Shown here piece after piece: positions 40,601-49,600 of a stretch of 64,000 nucleotides of DNA. The stretch is from Antedon mediterranea (Eukaryota > Echinodermata > Crinoidea > Comatulida > Antedonidae). Each line of letters begins with the position of its first letter. The stretch's first letter is position 1. The notes below the pieces were generated by a model that saw only the letters and a list, made by a program, of their open reading frames with translations, searched no databases and was not told where the DNA came from. The stretch is taken from NCBI RefSeq assembly GCF_964355755.1, contig NC_092672.1:34654501-34718500 (forward strand). The letters run 5' to 3'. Both the position numbers and the translations under genes were made by a program.

Positions 40601-43600
40601 CAAACTGTAATACTTTGCTCAATTATAACATTTTTAAGGACTTATCATTAAGTAATATATAATGCGCATCAGTATTGATAAAAATTAACATCACACATTG
40701 AGAATATCTAAAAACGGCAAACTTACCATTAGCAAATACAACAAGTCCATTTAATGCGATTTACAATTTAGAATGTACATATCAAAATGGCCAGGATATG
40801 TCACTTAATAGCGAAATGGATTAGTTGAGATCTTAGAGAAATTGTTAATATCCGGAAGTCTTAAAATTTAATAAAGGAAATTTAGACTAATTTTAAATAT
40901 GAGATGTTTATTTTGGAATATGATTTAGTACTTGTTTTAATGTATGTTATTATCTTATTGATGCGCCACCATTCTACCCAGTAGCTAAATCATTCGGCAC
41001 ACATATGTTTCTGAGAGTGAGCAGAATGACTGTTTGACTTGATAGCCATTTTTTTCCCCAAAAATTTCCTTGAGCCCCTGATACCCACAACATTGTATTT
41101 GGTTTCAGTAATTTGCCTTTGAATTTAAACAGTTTAATATAGTATTAGTAATCAATAAAAAATCTTCTTTAACTCCCTGCTGAATTGATTTGTTTAAAAT
41201 ATTTGTTACATTTTTATTCATAAATTTTTGAAATACTATAGTGCTGTTATACAGTACTGGTCAGAGGACATTCGACTAGACTTGTATGTTTTGATCGTGT
41301 ATTGAGCGAGTGTCGTTCGAAAAATTTACGAGCAATTTCCGATCGTCGATATCCTCGAGTGATGCATTAGGTCAAACATCACGCATGAACGGATTTTACA
41401 AAGTCAATACAAGAGAATTCATTTCATTATGTACATAAACAAGTAATTTAGCAGTATACTTGCAAATTCAATTGAAATTGAAAATATATATTTATACTGG
41501 GTAACCTCTTGAGTCAATGACTGGTTTCCCAGAGGGCCCAGTTGGTGATCAGTGGCTGTGATGTACTAATACACCGGGGTAACCCCCTACTCGTCTCGAA
41601 AGATGTACTAGGTTCTTTAAAGTGCACACGAGCTAGATGTGTACACTGGACCTACGGTTTATAGTCCATATCCGACAAGACTCGTTCTACCACCAGAACC
41701 ATGGAGTGAGTCAGCCTCGAACCCCTGCCGATGTAATATGGCTAGTTATCATTAAAAAAAAAAGAGAAATCATAAAAAAATAAATTTAAAAAAAAGTGTT
41801 GGTAGAATTAAAAAATAAAAGCATTTAAATCCAGAGAAATCATAAACTATTAGTGATCACTGCTTTGAGTATTCACTTAAATAAACACATTACGTCAAGA
41901 AAAGCCAAAAAAAAAAAAAGGAATCCTAATAAATAAATTTTAAAAAAAGTGTTGGTAGAATTAAAAAATAAAAGCATTTAAATCCAGAGAAATCATAAAC
42001 TATTAGTGATCATGGTTTGAGTATTCACTTAAATAAACACATTGCGTCAAGAAGCAAAGAAAAGAACATAAAAAAAAAAGAAGATTATCTCTAAGAAGTT
42101 TAGTAGTTAGCGGCTAATAGCGAGAGGAATCAAAACAAAGTCTATTTTACTTTTATGACCAAATCAAAATATTTGATTACCACGGAAGTGTTCTTTAGAT
42201 GTCTTATAAAATCCCTTTTAAATCCTCGCGGAAATGGTCGTACATCTAACGAGCACTTGCAAATCACGGTTGCTATAAAATCCAAGATGCTCTCGTATTG
42301 CGGGGTCAATGACTCTAGTTTGTTGAACTGAGATGCTTTGATTTAACAAGGATACTTATGGGACTTTATGAATTTATTTTTTTTGTATTATTATATAGGA
42401 CTGGTTGACTTTGGAAACAGGTGACAATTGCTATGGTAACTGACGGAATTGGTGAAGATGATATAATTTATGACAAAGCTGATAATAATAATGACAATAA
42501 TAATGATGATTATTTATTGTTATTAGGCTTTATATAGAGCCACACCAAGAATAGAGCGCCTAACAATACTTACACTTACTTAAAGGGGGGTTCCGGGTTT
42601 AAAATGAATAGTACAAAATGTAAAATATATTTGTCTGTCTCTTGAACGGTAAAAGTTTCAATTTATATAAGCGCCCAGTGAAGCAGAACGAAGGCTGTGA
42701 AAGGAGGCCAGATTACAAGTGCAGCTACGGCGATATGACACTGTGTTACAGAATAGGAAATTCGTGAAATGGTCAATCTTCCGACGACTCGTTATCATTA
42801 ACCATATCAATCACTTTTGTAAAATTATACTTATCTGATGTAATTTTAGTCGGTCTTCCCATTTATAAAGTCAATGTTCTATGAAAATTCATCAAAACAG
42901 TGAAAAATTAGATATGTTTGCACTTTACGTTTGCCGATTTTCGCACTGACTTAGGGAAAGCCTTCAAAATCAATGAAGCGTAACGTATACATTCCTGCTG
43001 AGAGCGCGAGGAGAGCGAGACGACGATACACGTGCTCTATCTACCCATGCCTGGCATCGTCACGTGATAAGCAGATACAGTATACAATACCAAACTGGTC
43101 GGGTCGAGTATACCCCGTCTATATCACAACATGAACGATATACAGTATTTGATTGAAGGTCGACTCAACCTACCGGAATGGTATAGATAATATAGCTCGA
43201 ATGAGAGAGTTGGAATATTTGTAAACATAAGTATTGCTAATTTTAAGAAGTGTAGCCTAGTAAAAGGCCTGGTAGTATCAATTCGCATAGGGTCTACTAC
43301 ACTAGCTAGCTCAATTTTTAACTGGGCCGGATCGGCTAGGTCTCCTTCCTACTACTGGTCTACTTGCTTGATGCAGTAGTATCCGCTTTTTTGGAGAGTA
43401 AACTAGGCCTATTTTAGGCCTACTTAGACGATCGGGACATCATACGTGCGGACGGCGAACGGCGATATTTACAGCCGATTTTGTAGAATGTTTTAGGTTT
43501 AGATTGTTTAGGAGTTTGGTTGATAGGATGGGTTTAGAATCCACTGAGTTTTGTTATTTATGGGCCAATCGTTTAGTAGTGGGCCAGCTAGGCCCATGAT

Positions 43601-46600
43601 GGGCCCCAATGTTTTAGCGTTTTAATCTCTAGTCAGAATGGCTCTCACCCATGAAAAAAAATGATTTAGGCTAGGCCTAGCCTAGTACGTGAAGCCGATA
43701 GTACGATCTGTACTATTCGAGGTATAAAAATAGTATATAATTTATGACTCCGTAATCTGTACTAAATTTTGTATTTTATTAAATGTCAAATAAATATATG
43801 CTACTACTGTTATTATTACACTTTAGGCCTAGCTTAGAAAACCTACAAATAATGTATTTCACAATGATCGGGTGGTCGTCGTTTGACAGGGGAGATTGAA
43901 AAACACAACGTACATGACGTCGCGAGTTTGGAATCCACTGATGACGTGATTTTGTGAATATCTCATGAATATTAATGAGCTTCCCTAAGCTGCTGAAAAA
44001 CAGACTTTCCATGAATTTACCCTAAAATGTATATGAAATTTTATTTTTTTATTTCTCGTTATTATTTCTTCATTCTGACATGTCTATATTTTTATAATAT
44101 TTTTTATTTAATAAATAAACGATATTTAAAAGCAATTTTAAACCCAGAATCCCCCTTTAAAAGTCTTAAGATAATAATAACAATAATGTAGTAGTCTTAT
44201 ATAGCGCCTAATACAATGTTTTTACACACAAAAATGATCCAAAAAAAAAGAAGAAAAGAAAAGCAAAGGAACCATTTACACCACCGCATTCTCCAGCACT
44301 TTGAAGCTCCTATATGAGAGCTCGCCGGAATATTATTCACAGGAGCTGGAGTGAAATACATGTCCATATCCTATCCTATAACATATGATAACGAATGATG
44401 GAACATATTTGTTTTATAACACAGTGTATCCTTCTTATCTTAAAATGATAGAGACTATCACAGTATAACTCTTTTAATTTCCGGATTTCGGATCCAAAAT
44501 AGTTTTCCCTAAATAGGGGTAGTTCACCGTAGAGTATATATAATATATATTTTGCACCCTTTAAAATTATCCTTTTAATATGGTTATTCCCAGAATAAGA
44601 ATATAAAAATAACTCACTTCCTGGTAAATCCACGAAGTAGTGGATGTATAAATGATCGTAATCAAAATCACAAGCAGAGACAATCTGACCAATTACAAAG
44701 AGACGAAGAACATCATGTGTCACCTACGAAACAAAAACAGTTTTATAGTGAAAATATAAAAAGTCAAGAATAATGTTGCTAAGTAAATATGATTATAAAC
44801 ATACTGTATTGGTCTTAGAAAAATGTGCTCTTTTTTTAATCAAAACAAAACGGCTGAAAACCAGAATGTTTTTATGGTCAAAAGGTATCAAATTCTTGTA
44901 TACATTCCAAAAATGTAGACTGTAAAATAAGTTGGCATATTCAGCATTCACATTTAGGCTAAAGGAAAAAACTATTAGAATTCTGTAAGTATATACCACT
45001 TGAGGGAAATATATAAATATTTAATTGATTGAAATAGTATATAAAATATCTCACTTAAGTGTGTAAATAATATTTTTGGGCCCCCGGTTTCGGACCAGCC
45101 CTGTTTTGAACAAATTAGCTAAGTCTAAGTTCCTACTTGTTCAAAATCACTGCCAACTTGTGAACTAATGATTTCAGCATGGCGGACGTACAGCTCCCGA
45201 ATCATGCGTCGTTCACGGTCCTGCTCTACGTGGTTCATGGTCTTTGAGACGAGTTGAATACTATATTCAAATGTGTCGCGCTTCGCCGAGTCGGTGGTGA
45301 TAGAGTAGGGAGGTCGACTACGATTGAAGTCAGGGTTTATGCTAATTACACCATTGGTATCAACCTAAACAAAAAGAAATAAGTTACAAATATCAACTAT
45401 AATCTATTCTACAATTTTTTTTGTAAAATGTGCTTATTCTGTGATAATTGGTTTTGATATTTGATATCATTTTACATTTAACTTTAATTTAAAGTAATTG
45501 CATGTTCATTTTACAATTAAGTGTCGATTAAAAGTTTAAGAAAAGGTTTTTAATTTGAGACATTTACATCATTTTTGCAAACAGCATTAATGACTTCAGA
45601 AACTTCTTGTGAAAAGTCATTTTGAAAACCATTTTATAATGTCCAACACAACATATATATAATCCAAAGATATTTAGAATCATTTTATCTAGTCCACAGT
45701 ATTAAGCTCTGTCTACACTATCAAACTTTATTTGACAAAAAAATGTGATGTGCCATATATGGACACGATGATGCCATATCACTACCATATTTGAGCACAT
45801 CACACTTTTTTCGCGAAACTAGTTTGATAGTGTAGACAGAACTTTAAGAAAATAGAAAAAATATATTCAAATGGTACGGTCTAAAAACTTTTAATAATTA
45901 CAAAGCTTAACTAAAAAAAAATTGTTGTTTTTGTTTGTTTTTTTTATTCTTTATATTATTTTGAAACCGTGGCCAACATAAAACTAGAGTAAGTAATCCC
46001 ATGGCATTTAGAAATATCTCTTACGGTTTTATAGAATTGAGATAAATAGAAAGAAAATATATAATAGTTACGGTCTATAATTATGAAGCTCTAAATCGCA
46101 ACAAAAATTGAAGTTGTTGAAAGTCGTGAAATGAAATAAGATTAAGAAAAAACAAATTAAAGAAAAATTCAACGCTTTTATTTGATGAAATGGAATGCTT
46201 ATTCCATCCAAGTCAAAGTAGAACTTAGTTATAAAATATCAAGATCAGTTTTGATCTTAGACAGATAAAACAAAATGGATGTAATCTAAGTATATGATCC
46301 ACAGTTGATTTTACCGACAGTTACTTTTACTGCTATTTTTTTTAGACTGAAACTTGATTGAGTAGTAAAGCGCTGTCTACACTATAAAACTAGTTTGACA
46401 AATATGTTAGTGATATGCCCAAATGTGGTAGTGATATATGACATCACTTATTCAACTGCAAGACTTTTTTAACTGTAAGTCTTTTTCAACTGCAAGACTT
46501 ATTCAACTGCAAGAATTTTTTTTATACTAAAAATTGGCATTCTTTTTTACTGTTTTACATTTTTACTTGGTGTGAAGCTTATGTTCTCTCTATCTTAAAT

Positions 46601-49600
46601 TCCAATCTTCATTTCCAAATTCAAAGTGTACATACCTTTATTGTGCACAGCACATATTCATCACTAGAACATGGTTCACTATGACAAAAAAAATATATAT
46701 ATCAAGTTAAATATTGAAATTATTTCATGTATAAAGCTGTCTACACTATCAAAATTTATGCGACAAAAAATGTGTTGTGCCCATATATGGACATGACTAC
46801 CATATTTGGGCATATCAGCACCATATTTGGGCACATTTTCTTTGTCAAACTAGTTTGATAGTGTAGAGCTTTATAGTATATTATTGAGGTAAACAATAAA
46901 TACACTGTCTTTAAAGCTCAGATACAGGCATGCATTTTAAATTTAATATCTGGTTAATTGTACATAAATCAAATATTTGTAACAGAAATCAAGACGAAAA
47001 AAACATGAATTTCCCTTAATATGGTCAAATACGAAATTTGGTAAAATTCTGCCATAAAAACCAGGAAGACTTTTTTTTCAGTAGTTAGGTAGTTTAACCT
47101 AATGTAATAACATGTCTGGTGACTCCCTAGAAGGTGAAAAAAGATGGTGGATAATTTTTGCTATAGCATGACAATAAAAATCTGAAGTTTAATCAAAATA
47201 TCAGAAATGTAATATTCAAGTTATATTACCTATATTTAGTCATCTGATATCATTTTTTACCACACCGTTTATTTTTCATAGCTTTTTAAAATGCCTCTCT
47301 ATTTACAAATTTGTGTACAAAAGAATAGAGATTTTACTGTGTAATTTGAACTATCCCCCCACCGATAAGAAAGTGCTTATTTTCAAACAGCTCGTGTAAC
47401 ACAAATAAATTCCCAAAAATGATGAAACATAGGGGAAACTATAGATCGATTATTATTGGAATGTATGATCAATAGACATTTTTTGCCCGCACCTGGCCTT
47501 TAAGGAAAAGAATTGTTTTTAGACTGAAATATGACCATTTATGACTATTTTAACACCTCATTATTATTGAGAAAATACAATAAACATTTGTCTAGTTTTA
47601 ATGTTTTATTTTTTCCGTTTAGAGAGAATAATTTGAGGTTTTAAATTTATTTGCTAATAATAATTTATCAGAAAGGTTGACTTGTACACAAAATAATTGT
47701 CTTTATCATAATTTAAAAGCTAATTACAATTATAGAGGGCGCCATTATGATGTTTGTGTCTATCAAGCAGCACATTTTAAATAAGAATTTGAATGATACC
47801 ATGAAAAGACAGTCATGTTTAAGCATTAATACAAGATGTCTTTATTATTTGAATGGTCTACTCTGTATACAATCATATCCTCTCAAACTATTTGGACAAC
47901 TTACTCTTCCTCTGCATTGAGGGTTGCCATTATAATCATGGTCTGTGCTGGAGTGTTAATTACATGGGAACTTTTCTTGTGTTCCTCCGACGGTTTTTCA
48001 ACAATTATATTTGTTCTTGTTGGTCCACGATCACTACAAAATATATATAAATGTAATAGTTACAAATTAGCAAAGCAAAATACAGTCTCATCTTGAAGAT
48101 GATTTTTTTTTTCCCATCTTGCCTTATGTTTTCCCACAATGCTTGATTTTTTTTATTGTGTTTAGAAGGTTGCTTCTAAAGAGGCTGTCTACATTATCAA
48201 ACTTTATGTGACAAAAAAATGTAATGTGCCCATAATATGGACATGATATCATATTATTACCATATTTGGGCACATCAGTCTTTTTTGTCAAACTAGTTTG
48301 ATAGTGTAGACAGAGCTTAAGTTTAATATATTTCTTTACAAAGGATTTCACAAGCTCACTTTTATTTATTCACTTGTATCACTGAACTTTAAAAAGGCAT
48401 ACCCATTTTCAGGGAGTCGACGAAGACGTCTTAATTTAACGTTTTTCATTTTTTCTACTAGGAATGAAGGAATCTCATTTGAATTTGTAGTGCTTGGTGC
48501 GACCTAGATAAATAAAAAAAAAAATATTTATCACAACTTTCATTTATGAAAAATGATCAGTTTTTGGTCAAAGTGAATAACTATTATCTGACATAAAAAT
48601 GGTATATTCAACAAAAATGTGAAAAAAAAAACAATTTTTAGGGGACATTATATCTTTAACTAATCTTTTAAAAAACTTATATTATTGTACCTCATTTTGA
48701 AATGAAAATGCATCATGATCGACAAAACTAAATAACCTTCTCTTTTGTCGACGATTGTTCTTTTCGAATTCAGCCAGCTGAACGCGATACTCTTCTTCTT
48801 GTTGTGGTGTTGATCTGCTTTCAGTATAGTAAACCATCTCGTTATGACTGAACACTTTATCCTGCCATTTAAAGGTGTATTCTTCCGTCTCATCTTTGTG
48901 TATTTCACCTGTAATGAATATTGGTTTATGACATGTCACTCTAAAAATAGAAAGTCTACAAACAACAATAATACGAATGAAGCTATTGTCACGGTTAACC
49001 GAGCATACAATCTTTTTTTTCTGATGACTACTAAGCATTTAAAATAATATATTGTGCACTATACGACCACTGGGAGGGGTGCATCATATAGTAGGTGCGT
49101 CATTTACAAATAATTATTCATACTGAGGTGCGACAAAAAAACCTAGATGGTACATCACATTTATTAATGAGCAATGGTGTGTCAATGTCCATCACTTTAC
49201 CAGACACAATATCATAAACAACATGGCCACAGTGCGTGAAAATGGGTGTCATGTCGCCTAAAGGTAAGTCATATTTTTTATGCAGGGGTGCGTCATTGTA
49301 TTCATCATTCAATATTACCCCCCGCAGCGGCAGACTGTTTCTTTTTGCTCTTCTTAGTAGGTTTCATTTCCATCCCTAGCTCATCCTGTTGATCATTAGC
49401 TGATGGTACAAGACCAGCACCAGTAACTCTTTTTAATTTAACTCTGAAACAAACAAAGGATTACATTTTTAGCCTAGGCTATTATAAATAATAAAAAGTA
49501 TTGATTATGAAAAATTGATTTTCTTAGTCAAAGCAAAAATTCTTATATTTTTCATTTGGTATAATTATTTGGTGTTTTGTCATTTTTGCTTTACTTTTGC

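Larger units (their letters stand above)
36295..44617 (-). other. MKS1: MKS1 intron 8 (8.3 kb)
   Basis: Holds the 56-bp minisatellite, hAT-like MITE, truncated SINE, 148-bp duplication and the TTAA-flanked element. 37.8-39.2 kb is plain AT-rich DNA apart from a MITE end. Confidence 0.8.
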
